Assembly: GCF_030269545.1 (NCBI RefSeq)
Contig: NZ_BSTN01000006.1
Span: 264,624-328,623 of the forward strand
Source of the DNA: Actinomadura sp. NBRC 104425
Lineage (GTDB): Bacteria > Actinomycetota > Actinomycetes > Streptosporangiales > Streptosporangiaceae
Direction: 5' to 3'
DNA length: 64,000 bases
A program made the translations under genes and the position numbers. The notes below the pieces were generated by a model, which had not been told where the DNA came from, ran no database searches, and saw only the letters and a program-made list of their open reading frames with translations. This document shows positions 1 through 16,384 of this stretch, one piece after another. How positions within the stretch are numbered: the first letter of the stretch is position 1; each line of letters opens with the position of its first letter.

Positions 1-64
1 CGGGCGACTCCTGGTCGCCCGGCGACGGCGGCTGCGGTCCCTGCGTGCCGTCATGCTCGGTCAT
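1..64 (-). CDS. Unknown protein, N-terminal 21 residues only
   Basis: An ATG at 64 is preceded by a good ribosome site (GAAGGAG about 9 bases upstream), and the frame stays open to the window edge. The visible residues begin MTEHDGTQGPQPPSPG, a Pro/Gly/Gln-rich hydrophilic start such as is common on the cytoplasmic side of actinobacterial membrane proteins. It lies downstream of rpoC on the same strand, behind the rpoC terminator, so it probably has its own promoter. Too little is visible to assign a function. Confidence 0.55.
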   Translation of the reverse strand, partial: MTEHDGTQGPQPPSPGDQESP

Positions 65-439
65 CGTGGGGGCTCCTTCAGTGCCGTCGTCCCGGACCTC
101 TCCACGCCCGGACCTTTCCGCGCTCCCGGACGTGGCCGTTCGACCCCGCCCGGTCCCTTCCTGCCCCAGCCTGCCCCGATCGGCCGGTCTATCGCAAATC
201 ACCAGCACCCGCCGTGGCGCCGGCGTCGCGCACCGCCACCGGACGCGGCGAAAGACGCGGTGAAGACCGCCCCGCCGGAGCCCCGGCGAGACGGCCTTCG
301 CGACAACAGCACCGGAGCACCGCGCCGCGAGCAGACAGCGCCCCGGATTCCGGTCGCGCACCGGAGACTCACGATCCTATCCCCGCCCGCGCCCCACCGA
401 TCTCCCCCGCCCCAGTGGCACGCGCCGGAAAAGGCGAAA
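65..439. other. Intergenic region downstream of rpoC
   Basis: About 375 bases between the rpoC terminator and the partial gene at the window start. I find no RNA gene and no frame with a convincing ribosome site. A promoter for the partial gene is expected here but I cannot place one firmly. Confidence 0.4.
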
Positions 440-468
440 GGCCGCCCCGATCCGCGATCGGGGCGGCC
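440..468 (-). terminator. rpoC intrinsic terminator
   Basis: A perfect 13-bp inverted repeat (GGCCGCCCCGATC / GATCGGGGCGGCC) with a CGC loop lies 20 bases after the rpoC stop. On the minus strand it is followed by CTTTCGCCTTTTCC, a T-rich run. This should end the rpoBC transcript. Confidence 0.85.
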
Positions 469-488
469 TCGACACGACCGTGCGGCCG

Positions 489-4361
<3,873 letters not shown>

Positions 4362-4381
4362 CAGTTTTCCCCTTGAGTTGA

Positions 4382-7849
<3,468 letters not shown>

Positions 7850-7995
7850 GAGTGGTCCTTCCGAGGGCTCGCGGCGTAACAGATGACGCGCACGCCAGAC
7901 GATCCAGGTGCTGGACACCCCGGTGCAGCGCCCGCAAAGCGGGACATGACGGGGATGTTCAGCACATGGATAGTCAGAGGGCAGCGCAAAGGGGC

Positions 7996-8024
7996 AGTGT
8001 AGCCGACCACTACACCGCATGCAA
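7996..8024 (-). promoter_or_regulatory. Candidate rpoBC promoter
   Basis: On the minus strand, TTGCAT (8024-8019) and TACACT (8001-7996) are separated by 17 bases, a reasonable housekeeping-sigma promoter. It would give an untranslated leader of about 140 bases before the TTG of rpoB. The rest of the 7850-8240 gap holds no gene that I can support. Confidence 0.45.
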
Positions 8025-8240
8025 GTCTAGCGCCGCTGTATGCATCACAACTGCCATGGAGCATCGCTCCTCAGCGGCCCCGAGTCAAGAGCGGACTTGG
8101 ACTTTTCGGGCTCTGACCTGCAGTGAGGAAGGCCATAGTTTAGGATTCGGCCCCCTACCCGCCGGTAGCCCGGGGGCGTCCGCGCCCCGCCGGGTCCCAA
8201 TCGGCGATCCAGGAAACCACCGAGCCCGGCCAAGAGCAAA

Positions 8241-8267
8241 CTCGCGCCCGGCGGAGGCGGGCGCGAG
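8241..8267 (-). terminator. Second terminator after the mce operon
   Basis: A 10-bp perfect stem (CTCGCGCCCG / CGGGCGCGAG) with a 7-base loop, followed on the minus strand by TTTGCTCTTGG. It lies behind the hairpin at 8287-8315, so two tandem hairpins separate the mce operon from rpoB. Confidence 0.65.
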
Positions 8268-8286
8268 AGGGGTGCGCGGCGGGATG

Positions 8287-8315
8287 GCGCGGCCGGACGC
8301 ACCGTCCGGCCGCGC
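8287..8315 (-). terminator. First hairpin after the mce operon
   Basis: A perfect 13-bp stem (GCGCGGCCGGACG / CGTCCGGCCGCGC) with a 3-base loop, 12 bases beyond the last stop of the mce operon. It has no T-run itself; the second hairpin just downstream has one. Confidence 0.6.
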
Positions 8316-8327
8316 GCGGGGCCGGGG

Positions 8328-9488
8328 TCAGAGCATCTGCAGCTCGGAGACCAGCCAGCGGTCGCCGATCTTGCGCATGACCAGGCGCATCGAGAACTGG
8401 CTCGGTGTGCGCTGGCCGCTGCTCTCCTTGGCGGTCTGCTGGTTGAGGAACACCAGCGCGACGGCCCGGTCGCCGTCGACGCTCTCCACGGCCGTCTTGA
8501 CCGCGGTGCCCTCGACCACCGCCTGCTGCTGGGTGGCCGACGTCCGCACCGTGCCGGTCAGCCGCTGGAACTCGGTCTTGAACGCGCCGGTGGTCTGCTC
8601 GGTGGCGCGCTTCAGGTCGGCGTCGATCGTGCGGTAGTCGTACGACGACAGGTCTTCGGCGGCCCGGGACGCGGCGAACTTCACCTGGTCGGCGGCCGCC
8701 TCCTGATCATCGGCCCGGTTCACGGCCGGCACCAGCCACACCAGGCCCGCCACGAGCGCCACGTTGACGACGATCAGGACATACCCGGGCACACCTGCGG
8801 ACGCCACAGACCGGAAGAACCGCCGCACCCGTCCGGGGGCGCGCTTCTCCTCGGCGCCCTCCTCGTCGCCGTCGGCCTCGGCCTGCTCGGCGTCGTCGTC
8901 CTGCTCGGCGTCGTCGTCCTGCTCGGCGTCGGTCTCGGTCTCCGCCGCCGTCGTCGCCGTCGTCTCGGTCTTGGTGAGGGCGGGCTCGTCGTCCCCGGCT
9001 TCCTCGTCCTCGGTTTCCTCGTCGCCGGTTTCCGTGTCGCCGGCCTCTTCGTCGCCCGCCTCGGACGCGCCGGGGTCCCGCGGCCCGCTCTTGTCCGCCT
9101 CCCCGGCGCTGTCGGCGTCCCCAGGGGCCTTGGAGGCGTCGCCGCCGTCTTCGGAGCCGCCCTTGTTCTCGGACGCCTCAGCGGGCTTTTCCGGCTTATC
9201 GGACGTCTCGGAGCCGCCCTCGGCCTCCGGGGCCTCAGGGGCCTCCCCGTCCTCGGCCTTGGAGCCGGACTCGGGCCTGCTCTTGCTCCGCGCCCTGGAC
9301 TCGGACTCAGGCCCGGTCTCGGCCTCCGCCTGCTCGGCCTCCGCCTCGGCCGCCTCGCGGGCCGCGCGCTCGGCGGCCTCGGCGGCCTCGCGGGCCTTGC
9401 GCGCCGCCTCCTCGGCGCGCCGCCGCGCCTTCTCCGCCTTCTTGGCCTTCTCGGCGGCGTCGCGCTTCCTGCGTCCGAGCATCGTCAT
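8328..9488 (-). CDS. Mce-associated membrane protein with a long charged N-terminus
   Basis: A 386-residue protein, last gene of the mce operon. ATG at 9488 overlaps the preceding stop as ATGA. Residues 1-55 are an Ala/Lys/Arg/Glu coiled-coil-like stretch. About 55-220 is a highly acidic Glu/Asp/Ser/Ala low-complexity region with a DDDAEQ duplication. One membrane segment follows (around 228-250, VLIVVNVALVAGLVW). The outer 130-residue domain ends in GDRWLVSELQML, like its upstream neighbour. This fold (NTF2-like, typical of Mce-associated proteins) is thought to stabilise Mce complexes. The membrane and outer parts are the conserved portion; the acidic region is expected to be disordered and cytoplasmic. 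Confidence 0.8.
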   Translation of the reverse strand: MTMLGRRKRDAAEKAKKAEKARRRAEEAARKAREAAEAAERAAREAAEAEAEQAEAETGPESESRARSKSRPESGSKAEDGEAPEAPEAEGGSETSDKPEKPAEASENKGGSEDGGDASKAPGDADSAGEADKSGPRDPGASEAGDEEAGDTETGDEETEDEEAGDDEPALTKTETTATTAAETETDAEQDDDAEQDDDAEQAEADGDEEGAEEKRAPGRVRRFFRSVASAGVPGYVLIVVNVALVAGLVWLVPAVNRADDQEAAADQVKFAASRAAEDLSSYDYRTIDADLKRATEQTTGAFKTEFQRLTGTVRTSATQQQAVVEGTAVKTAVESVDGDRAVALVFLNQQTAKESSGQRTPSQFSMRLVMRKIGDRWLVSELQML

Positions 9489-10006
9489 GGGACAATCCCG
9501 AAGTTCGAGACGAGCCAGCGCCCGTCGGTACGGGTCAGATCCATCGAGTAGCGGTAGTACCGGGGCGCGCCCTGCGGCACCTTCGGGCTGGTGGTGGTCG
9601 AGGTGATCGACACGATGACCTCGGCGGAGTCGCCGTCCATCGACACCACGCCGGCGCGCACCTGCTGCACCTGGGACATCGACTGGTTCTTGGTGGCGAC
9701 GTCGGCGACGGTCTTGGCCTGGGTGGCCCACTGGTTGCGAATGTCGCCGGTCAGCCCCGCCAGCACCCGGTCGATGCCCTTCTGGATGTTGCGGTAGTCG
9801 AGGCTGGACAGGTTGACGGCGGTCTGCCGGGCGGCCTGGGCGGCGGCCGCGCGCTGCTTCTCCTCGTCCTGCGCCCGCCAGTACCGGTAGCCGAACACCC
9901 CCGTCGCCACGGCCAGCGCCACGGCCAGCACGCCGAGCACGGACAGGGTGGTCCGGCGGCCGCGCGACGCCTTGGCGTCGATCGCGTCGGTCGCGCCGTA
10001 CCTCAA
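9485..10006 (-). CDS. Mce-associated membrane protein
   Basis: A 173-residue protein from TTG at 10006, chosen because GAAGGAGG stands 8 bases upstream; longer in-frame starts overlap mceF. One membrane helix lies near residues 20-42 (LSVLGVLAVALAVATGVFG), followed by a helical linker and an NTF2-like outer domain ending GRWLVSNFGIVP. It shares the LSSLDYRN / LSSYDYRT and GRWLVS features with the next gene, so the two are paralogues. Mce-associated proteins sit at the end of most actinobacterial mce operons and act outside the membrane with MceA-F. Confidence 0.8.
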   Translation of the reverse strand: MRYGATDAIDAKASRGRRTTLSVLGVLAVALAVATGVFGYRYWRAQDEEKQRAAAAQAARQTAVNLSSLDYRNIQKGIDRVLAGLTGDIRNQWATQAKTVADVATKNQSMSQVQQVRAGVVSMDGDSAEVIVSITSTTTSPKVPQGAPRYYRYSMDLTRTDGRWLVSNFGIVP

Positions 10007-10077
10007 TCGCGTCGCCTCCTTCGCAGGCTTCGGCCCGGCCTTTTGTGGTCGGTGCGGGCCCGTGGTGGTTCGGCCGG

Positions 10078-11580
10078 TCAGTTCAGCCCCAGGGGGCCCA
10101 GCAAGAGCATCTTCCAGCCCGCCTCGCCGAGCAGGCGCGCCTGGCCGCCCGTCCAGCCCATGCCGTAACGCTTGCCGTCCGGCCCGTAGACCCATCCGGT
10201 CGATGGATCGTACCCGGCGAGTTCCACCCGGGTGGAGCCCAGCGGAACGGTGACGGCGCTCTGCGTCTGGACATCGGTGCCGTCACCCGCGGCGGCCTGC
10301 TTGGTCTCCCCCGTCTTGTTCTCCTCGGTCTTGTTCTGCTCGCCGGACGCCTTGGCCCCGTCCGAGCCGTCGGAGTCGCCGTCCGCGCCGCCGGGCGGGA
10401 ACCCGGCGCCGTCGGTGGCGCCCGCGGGGACCTTCGGGTACGGGCGGATGCTGTCCTTGGGGAAGTTGCGGCTGCCCCGGACGGCCTTGTCGGAGTCGGC
10501 GGGCTCCTTGCACCCGGCCGTCAGCGACGGGTCCTTGGAGTCGGTGTACTGGGGCCAGCGCCGCTGGGTCCCCTCGTAGCCCTTGGTGCAGGGGGCCGGG
10601 GAGTTGATGTTGAGCGCCAGGCCGAGGTGCTGGGTGCCGTCGCCCGGCGTCACGGTGAACGCCCCGGCCACGGCAATCGGGTAGAGGATGAACAGCGACC
10701 GCAGCCCGTCCTGGCGGGACGCGATGACCTGCCCGGTGCTGGTCATGTTGGCCAGCAGCACCGGCAGGGTCGGCGCCAGGTCGTCGATGGTCGCGTCGAG
10801 CTGGTCGGCCGTGGACGGGGCCGCGTCGATGGTGGAGCGCAGGGCCGGGTCGTCGCGGCGCAGCTGGGTGGTGAGCTGGTTGAGGTTGCGGGCGAAGGCG
10901 CGGATGTCGGCGCCCTGGTTGCGCTGGGTGTTCAGCACGGTGCGGCTGTTGTCCAGCAGCTCCTTGGTCGCCGGGTACGACTCGTCGGCGGTCTTCAGCA
11001 GCCGGTCGGTGTCGTCCAGGATCTGCTGCAGGTCGGCGGCCGAGCCGGAGAACGCCTTGTCCAGCTCGTCGACGATCGTGCGCAGATTCTCCGGCTTGAG
11101 GTTGTTGCGCTCGATCAGCGTGTTGACGTTGCGCAGCAGCTCGGCGGTGGACACCGGCAGCCGGGTGTTCTGCCGGGGGATCGTGTACGGGTGTCCGTTG
11201 ACGTATTCGTGCAGGTAGGGACGGCCGCTGCGGGCGGGTTGCAGGTCGATGTACTGCTCGCCGACCGCGGACCGGTTGGCCACCACGGCGATCAGCCCGT
11301 CGCGCGGGATGGAGCGGCCGCGCTCCAGGTCCAGCCGGACGCGGATGCCGTCGCGGGTGAGCTGGATCGGGCCGACCCGGCCGACCGCCACGCCGCGATA
11401 GGTCACCTCGGCGCCGGTGAACACGCCGCCGGCGTCGGTGAGGTCGACGTAGGCGGTGTACTGCCGGTTGAACACCTCGCGGCCCAGCCCGATGTAGTTG
11501 ACCGTCACCACGTACACGCCGATCACGGTGATGACCGCGAAGACCAGCAGCTGGATCTTGACGCCCGTTTTGAGGATCAC
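10078..11580 (-). CDS. mceF: Mce family protein, MceF position
   Basis: A 500-residue substrate-binding Mce subunit. GTG at 11580 overlaps the mceE stop as GTGA. An N-terminal membrane anchor (about 8-30) precedes the MCE domain (about 38-115, with GAEVTYRGVAVGRVG). A long helical coiled region then runs to about 300. The C-terminus is low complexity, rich in Gly/Asp/Ser/Lys/Glu, followed by a short ordered end. Six such proteins assemble into a hollow tube carrying lipid or sterol across the cell envelope, powered by the YrbE/Mkl transporter encoded upstream. The substrate cannot be read from sequence. Confidence 0.88.
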   Translation of the reverse strand: MILKTGVKIQLLVFAVITVIGVYVVTVNYIGLGREVFNRQYTAYVDLTDAGGVFTGAEVTYRGVAVGRVGPIQLTRDGIRVRLDLERGRSIPRDGLIAVVANRSAVGEQYIDLQPARSGRPYLHEYVNGHPYTIPRQNTRLPVSTAELLRNVNTLIERNNLKPENLRTIVDELDKAFSGSAADLQQILDDTDRLLKTADESYPATKELLDNSRTVLNTQRNQGADIRAFARNLNQLTTQLRRDDPALRSTIDAAPSTADQLDATIDDLAPTLPVLLANMTSTGQVIASRQDGLRSLFILYPIAVAGAFTVTPGDGTQHLGLALNINSPAPCTKGYEGTQRRWPQYTDSKDPSLTAGCKEPADSDKAVRGSRNFPKDSIRPYPKVPAGATDGAGFPPGGADGDSDGSDGAKASGEQNKTEENKTGETKQAAAGDGTDVQTQSAVTVPLGSTRVELAGYDPSTGWVYGPDGKRYGMGWTGGQARLLGEAGWKMLLLGPLGLN

Positions 11581-12938
11581 GCCAGGCCCCCCGTCATCAG
11601 GGTCTCCAGATCGCGCTGTTGCGGGGCCATCGCCCCCGGCCGGCTCTGCCCGCCGCTGCGCTGCCCGCTGCCCGTCCGGCCGCTGCTCTGGTCGGTCTGG
11701 CCGGTCTGGCCGGTGTTTCCGGAGGACGGGAGCCCGGGCAGCCCGCCGCTGCCGCCGGTGGTGCCGCCTGCCGTCTGCGGCAGCACGCCGAGCGGCGTCT
11801 GCGGCAGGGTGACGTTCGGGACGGTGAGCATGTCGCGCATCTGGCGGCCGCTGTCGGCCAGCTTCTCCAGATCGGTGCCGCCGAACAGGTTCTTGGCGAT
11901 GTTCTCGAAGTCCAGGTCGATGGTGAGCCGGACGTTGCCGTAGTCGCCGCGGATGACGTTGCTGAAGGTCGGCGGGAACGGGAACGTCATCAGGGTCTCC
12001 AGCGACTTGGGCAGGTTCTCGCCGGCCTTGTTGAGGTTGCGCAGGATCGTGTCGATCTCGCGGAGGTTGGCCACCATGTCGGCGTGCGACTTGTTCAGCA
12101 CATCGGTGGTGGTGCGGCTGAGCTTGTCGAGGCTGACCAGCATCTTGGTCAGGTCGGCGCGGTTGCGGCGCAGGATCTCGACGGCCGGGCCGGTGCGGTC
12201 GGCGGTATCGGTGATGGTGCGCCGTTCGGCCGACAGCTTGGCCGACAGCCGGTCGATGCTGTCCAGCGCCCGGGTGATCGCGGTGCGGTTGCGGTCCAGG
12301 GTGCCGACGAAGGTGTCGACCCGGTTCAGCACGGACCGGATCTGCGGCTCGCGGCCGCTCATCGCCGCGTTCAGCTCGTGGGTGATGGTGGAGATCTGCT
12401 CCAGGCCGCCGTTGTTGAGCAGCATCGACATCGCCGACAGCACCGTCTCGACCTCGGTGCCCTGCCGGGTGCGCGACAGCGGGATCACATCGCCCGAGCC
12501 GAGCTCGCCGCGCGGCGTCTCATTCGTCGGGTTGGCCAGCGAAACGTACTTCTCACCCAGCAGGCTGGTCTGGTTGATCGAGGCGACGGCGTTGTCGGCC
12601 AGTTTCACGTCCCGGCGGAGCTTGACGGTGACGACCGCGTGCCAGCCGCCGGGACCGCCGGCCAGGTCCACCTTGTCGACCTTGCCGACCGACACGTCGT
12701 TGACCTTCACCACCGACTGCGGCACCAGATCCAGCACATTGGAGAATTCGATCTTGACGGTGCGGGGGTCGGGGCCGAGGTCGGGGCCGCCCGGCAGCGG
12801 GAGCGAGTCCACGCCGCGGAACGAGCAGCCCGACAGTGCCGCCGCGGCGGCCAGCGCGACGGCGCCCAGCCTGCGGACGGCCGCGGCGCCCGTCCGGCGG
12901 CCCGCCCGGGTCGCGTGCTCGGTTCGGCGCCTGCTCAT
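11577..12938 (-). CDS. mceE: Mce family lipoprotein, MceE position
   Basis: A 453-residue subunit. ATG at 12938 overlaps the mceD stop as ATGA. The N-terminus is a lipoprotein signal: a basic start, a hydrophobic run, then LSGC with the lipidated Cys at 38. MceE is the lipoprotein member in mycobacterial mce operons, which supports the assignment. The MCE domain follows (about 58-135, VVKVNDVSVGKVDKV), then a helical coil to about 350. The tail is rich in Gly/Gln/Ser/Thr with repeated GQTGQT and GSGQRSGGQS. Confidence 0.9.
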   Translation of the reverse strand: MSRRRTEHATRAGRRTGAAAVRRLGAVALAAAAALSGCSFRGVDSLPLPGGPDLGPDPRTVKIEFSNVLDLVPQSVVKVNDVSVGKVDKVDLAGGPGGWHAVVTVKLRRDVKLADNAVASINQTSLLGEKYVSLANPTNETPRGELGSGDVIPLSRTRQGTEVETVLSAMSMLLNNGGLEQISTITHELNAAMSGREPQIRSVLNRVDTFVGTLDRNRTAITRALDSIDRLSAKLSAERRTITDTADRTGPAVEILRRNRADLTKMLVSLDKLSRTTTDVLNKSHADMVANLREIDTILRNLNKAGENLPKSLETLMTFPFPPTFSNVIRGDYGNVRLTIDLDFENIAKNLFGGTDLEKLADSGRQMRDMLTVPNVTLPQTPLGVLPQTAGGTTGGSGGLPGLPSSGNTGQTGQTDQSSGRTGSGQRSGGQSRPGAMAPQQRDLETLMTGGLA

Positions 12939-14221
12939 CGGCCACCTCCTGGCAGCAGGGCCGTGAAGTCCCTGCGCGTGCTCGCGGTCTTGGCCTGGTT
13001 CGTCTTGGCGTTCGTCTTGCCGTTCGCCTTGGCCGACGTGCTCGACGAGCTCTTGGTCGAGCCCGAGCCCGCATTCGGGCCGTAGGCGTCCGCCGGGATC
13101 GGCTCGGGGTCGTAGTGCGTGGTCAGCGCCGTGATCCAGGACAGGTCGAGGCTCAGCCCGCTGAGCGCCTTGCCGATGCCGTTGTAGGGGGTGACGAAGT
13201 CCAGGCACTGCTTGGCGGGGGTGCCGACCGAGTAGGCCAGCGAGCACAGCCAGTCGGCGAGATTGTCGAACTGCAGGAAGTTCACCCGGTTGTGGATGGT
13301 GCCGCTGATCGGGTCGTAGGCGCGGCCCAGGTTGTTGATCGCCAGCGGCGCCGTCTCCAGCAGCTCGGCCAGGGCGTCCTTCTCCTTGACCAGCACGCCG
13401 GTGATCTGCGCGAGCTGCCGCACGTTGTCCGACAGCTGCTCGCGGTTCTCCTTGACGAACCGCTGCACGTTGCGCAGCGTCGGCCCGAGCGTGTTGAGCG
13501 CCGCGCTCAGCTCCTCGCGCTCGGCCGACAGCTGCGCCGACACTCCGCTCAGGTGCTGGGTGAACTGCTTGACCTGCGTGTCGTTGTCCTTGAGCGCCCG
13601 GGTGATGATCCGCAGGTTCTCGATGGTCTCGGCCACGTCCCCGCGGTCTTCGCTGAGCGTGCTGAGCAGCTCGGAGGTGTCGGAGATCGTCTGCCGGATG
13701 TCCTCGCCCTGCCCGTTCAGGGTGTCCGCGCCGACCTGCAGCAGCCGCGTCAGGGCGCCCTGCGAGTTGGCGCCCTGCGGGCCGAGCGCCTTGGACAGCT
13801 CGTTCAGGCTGGAGCCGACCTGGTCGACCTCGACGGGCACCTGCGTGCGATTGACCGCCAGCGTCGCCCCGTCGGCCATCACCGCGCCGCCCTTGTAGAC
13901 GGGGGTGAGCTGCACGTACCGGTCGGACACCAGCGTCTGGTTGACGATGACGGCCTGGGCGTCGGCGGGCACCTTGTACTTGGCGTCGTAGCGCATCTTC
14001 ACCCGCACCGAGGCGCCGACCGGGGTGACCTCGGTGACCTCCCCGACGGGGATGCCGAGGATCCGCACGTCGGCGCCCGGGTACAGGCCGACCGTCCGGG
14101 TGAAGTACGCCGTCAGGTGCTTGTGCTCGGGCTTGTGCAACACCGACACGAGCACGGCCGCCAGCACGGCGACGGCGAGGACGACGCCGCCGATGCGGAG
14201 GATGGTCCCTTTGTTACGCAC
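12935..14221 (-). CDS. mceD: Mce family protein, MceD position
   Basis: A 428-residue subunit starting at GTG 14221 (MRNKGTILRIGG). It has an N-terminal membrane anchor (about 8-29), an MCE domain (about 37-113, GADVRILGIPVGEV), a coiled helical region, and a C-terminal Ser/Thr/Lys/Ala-rich tail with alternating KANGKTNAKTN. It lies 21 bases after mceC. Its position fourth in the MceA-F series gives the letter; sequence alone would support only membership of the family. Confidence 0.88.
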   Translation of the reverse strand: MRNKGTILRIGGVVLAVAVLAAVLVSVLHKPEHKHLTAYFTRTVGLYPGADVRILGIPVGEVTEVTPVGASVRVKMRYDAKYKVPADAQAVIVNQTLVSDRYVQLTPVYKGGAVMADGATLAVNRTQVPVEVDQVGSSLNELSKALGPQGANSQGALTRLLQVGADTLNGQGEDIRQTISDTSELLSTLSEDRGDVAETIENLRIITRALKDNDTQVKQFTQHLSGVSAQLSAEREELSAALNTLGPTLRNVQRFVKENREQLSDNVRQLAQITGVLVKEKDALAELLETAPLAINNLGRAYDPISGTIHNRVNFLQFDNLADWLCSLAYSVGTPAKQCLDFVTPYNGIGKALSGLSLDLSWITALTTHYDPEPIPADAYGPNAGSGSTKSSSSTSAKANGKTNAKTNQAKTASTRRDFTALLPGGGR

Positions 14222-14242
14222 GGATGCCTGCCTGGTGCTCGC

Positions 14243-15319
14243 TCACGGGAGGAACGGCAACACGCTGTTGCCCTGCCCGTTGCCTGACTGTCCTGACCGG
14301 CCCCCCTGCTGCGTGCCGGTGCCGCTCTGAGTGCCGGTACTGCCGCTCTGCGTCTGCGGATTCTGGATCGACGCCGGGATCGGCAGCAGGTTCTGCAGGT
14401 AGGCGTCGAACCAGCGGCCGGTGCCCGTGACGTCGGCGAACTGCCGGGTGAACGGGGCGTACAGCTTGAGCATGCGGTCCAGGTTGTCCTGGTTGCGCAG
14501 CAGGACCTTGTTGACCTGCTCCAGGTTGTCCAGCATCGGCCCCAGTTGCGCCTCGTTCTCCTTGATCAGCGCGTTCACCTGCTGGGTCAGCGCGACCGTG
14601 TTGACCAGCAGCTGGTGGATCACCGCGCGGCGGGCCTGCACCTCCTGCAGGAGCTTGTCGCCGTCCTGCAGCAGCTTGACGAAGTCCTGGTTGCGGTCGG
14701 CCAGCAGCTGCGAGACGTCCTTGGCGCGGTCGGCCAGCTCGTGCAGCTCGTCGTCGCGGGACGCGACCGTGTGCGAGAGCCGCCGCAGCCCCTGCAGCGC
14801 CGCCTGGATCTCGTCCGGGGAGTTCTGGAAGGTGTCCGACAGCACGTCGAACGACTTGGCCAGCTGCTGGGTGTTGATCTTGTCGACCCGCTCGCTCAGC
14901 TCGCTGACCGCCGGGACGACCTCGAACGGGGTGCTGGTGCGCTCGCGCGGGATGTGCTTGAGCCGTCCGGTGCCGTCCGGCTTCAGCTCCAGGTAGTGCG
15001 AGCCGAGCAGGGTCTTGATCTTGATGGCGGCCCGGGTCTTCCAGCCCAGCCGCACCTCGTCGTCCACCCGGAAGGTGACCTTGACGTGGTCGCCGGCCAG
15101 CTCCAGCCCGGTGACCTTGCCGACCTTGACCCCCGCGATGCGCACCTCCTCGTCGGCCCGCAGCCCGGCCGCCTCGGCGAAGTCCGCGGTGTACGTGCGC
15201 TGCCCGTTGACCAGCGGCAGGCTATCGAGGTTCAGCGCCACCAGCAGCGCGACGGCGATGACCGCGAACGCGGTGAGGCCGATGGGGACCGGGTTGCGCT
15301 CCCGGAACGGGATCCTCAT
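14243..15319 (-). CDS. mceC: Mce family protein, MceC position
   Basis: A 358-residue subunit. Its ATG at 15319 directly abuts the TAG of mceB, so translation is probably coupled. The N-terminal anchor (about 11-32) is followed by an MCE domain (about 40-118, DEEVRIAGVKVGKV) and a long helical region. The tail is Gln/Ser/Gly/Thr-rich with repeats such as GSTGTQSGTGTQQG, then GNSVLPFLP. It is part of the same lipid-import tube as the neighbouring Mce proteins. Confidence 0.88.
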   Translation of the reverse strand: MRIPFRERNPVPIGLTAFAVIAVALLVALNLDSLPLVNGQRTYTADFAEAAGLRADEEVRIAGVKVGKVTGLELAGDHVKVTFRVDDEVRLGWKTRAAIKIKTLLGSHYLELKPDGTGRLKHIPRERTSTPFEVVPAVSELSERVDKINTQQLAKSFDVLSDTFQNSPDEIQAALQGLRRLSHTVASRDDELHELADRAKDVSQLLADRNQDFVKLLQDGDKLLQEVQARRAVIHQLLVNTVALTQQVNALIKENEAQLGPMLDNLEQVNKVLLRNQDNLDRMLKLYAPFTRQFADVTGTGRWFDAYLQNLLPIPASIQNPQTQSGSTGTQSGTGTQQGGRSGQSGNGQGNSVLPFLP

Positions 15320-16384
15320 CTACTTGCACCTCGCGTTCTCGTTCACGATCGCCGGGGTCTGGTAGACCGGTCCGCCCGGCAGCCGCACCCGCGCGTCCAG
15401 GCCGCAGAGGTACATGTTGAACCAGGACCCGTACGAGGAGATGTTGACCAGCCCCTCCAGCCGGTCCGGGGTCCGCTTGAGCGCGTTGTCCACGTCCTTC
15501 TCGTTGGCGTTGAGGGTCGCGGTGAGCCGGCGCAGGCCCGCGATGTCGTCGCGCACGTCGGGGCGCACGTCCTTGAGCAGCGCCGCGGTGGTGGAGCTCA
15601 GCCCGTTCAGCGCCGACACCGAGTCGAAGATCGCGTCCCGGTCCGCCGCGACCCCGCTGACCAGGCCGCGCAGGTCGGTGATCAGTTGGTTGATCTCGGT
15701 GTGCCGGGAGTCGATCGCGCCCAGCACGTTGTTCAGGTTGGTGATCACGTTGCCGATCACCCGGTCCCGGTCGGCGAGCGTGTTGGTCAGCGACGCCAGG
15801 TGCGCCAGCAGGCTGTTGACGGTGCCGGACTCGCCCTGCAGCACCTGGACGATCTCCATGGCCAGCTTGTTGACGTCCTGCGGCTCCAGCGCGCGAAACA
15901 GCGGGCGGAACCCGTTGAACAGCGCGGTGAGGTCGAGGGCCTCCTCGGTCTTGGAGTCGGGGATCACCGCGCCCGGCCGCAGGTAGCCGTTGACCTGGCC
16001 CGGCTGCTCCTGGCTCAGCGACAGGTACCGCTGCCCCATCAGGTTGCGGTAGCGCAGCTGCACGGCGGTCGACTCCGGCAGCCCGGCCCGCAGCGCCCCG
16101 TCGCGCTGCACGCTGAAGGTGACCAGCGCCTTCATCTTCCCGCCGTCGGAGCGGTCGGAGTACAGCTTGACGTCGTCGACCTGCCCGACCCGCACCCCGG
16201 CGATCCGCACGTCGTCGTTGGCCAGCAGCCCGGTCGCGTCGGAGAACACGGCCTTGTAGGTGCGGGTGTCGGCGAACCGCACGTTGGAGATGGTCATCGC
16301 CAGCACACCGGTCGCCAGGGAGGTGAGGGCGATGAAGATGCCCAGCTTGATCGCGGCACTGGTCGTCTTGCCCACGGCGCTCAC
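15320..16384 (-). CDS. mceB: Mce family protein, MceB position
   Basis: A 354-residue subunit beginning at GTG 16384 (protein MSAVGKTTSAAIK), which overlaps the mceA stop as GTGA; this coupling decided the start over longer frames. The anchor helix is about 11-33. The MCE domain (about 40-125) contains NDDVRIAGVRVGQVDDV. The helical region ends in a conserved-looking block, SYGSWFNMYLCGL, seen at this place in many MceB proteins. There is no long low-complexity tail. Confidence 0.88.
   Translation of the reverse strand: MSAVGKTTSAAIKLGIFIALTSLATGVLAMTISNVRFADTRTYKAVFSDATGLLANDDVRIAGVRVGQVDDVKLYSDRSDGGKMKALVTFSVQRDGALRAGLPESTAVQLRYRNLMGQRYLSLSQEQPGQVNGYLRPGAVIPDSKTEEALDLTALFNGFRPLFRALEPQDVNKLAMEIVQVLQGESGTVNSLLAHLASLTNTLADRDRVIGNVITNLNNVLGAIDSRHTEINQLITDLRGLVSGVAADRDAIFDSVSALNGLSSTTAALLKDVRPDVRDDIAGLRRLTATLNANEKDVDNALKRTPDRLEGLVNISSYGSWFNMYLCGLDARVRLPGGPVYQTPAIVNENARCK

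Noticed and set aside
7850..8020. Longer RpoB start at 8020
   Set aside because: The extra 57 residues do not resemble RpoB; TTG 7849 has a good ribosome site and gives the conserved N-terminus.
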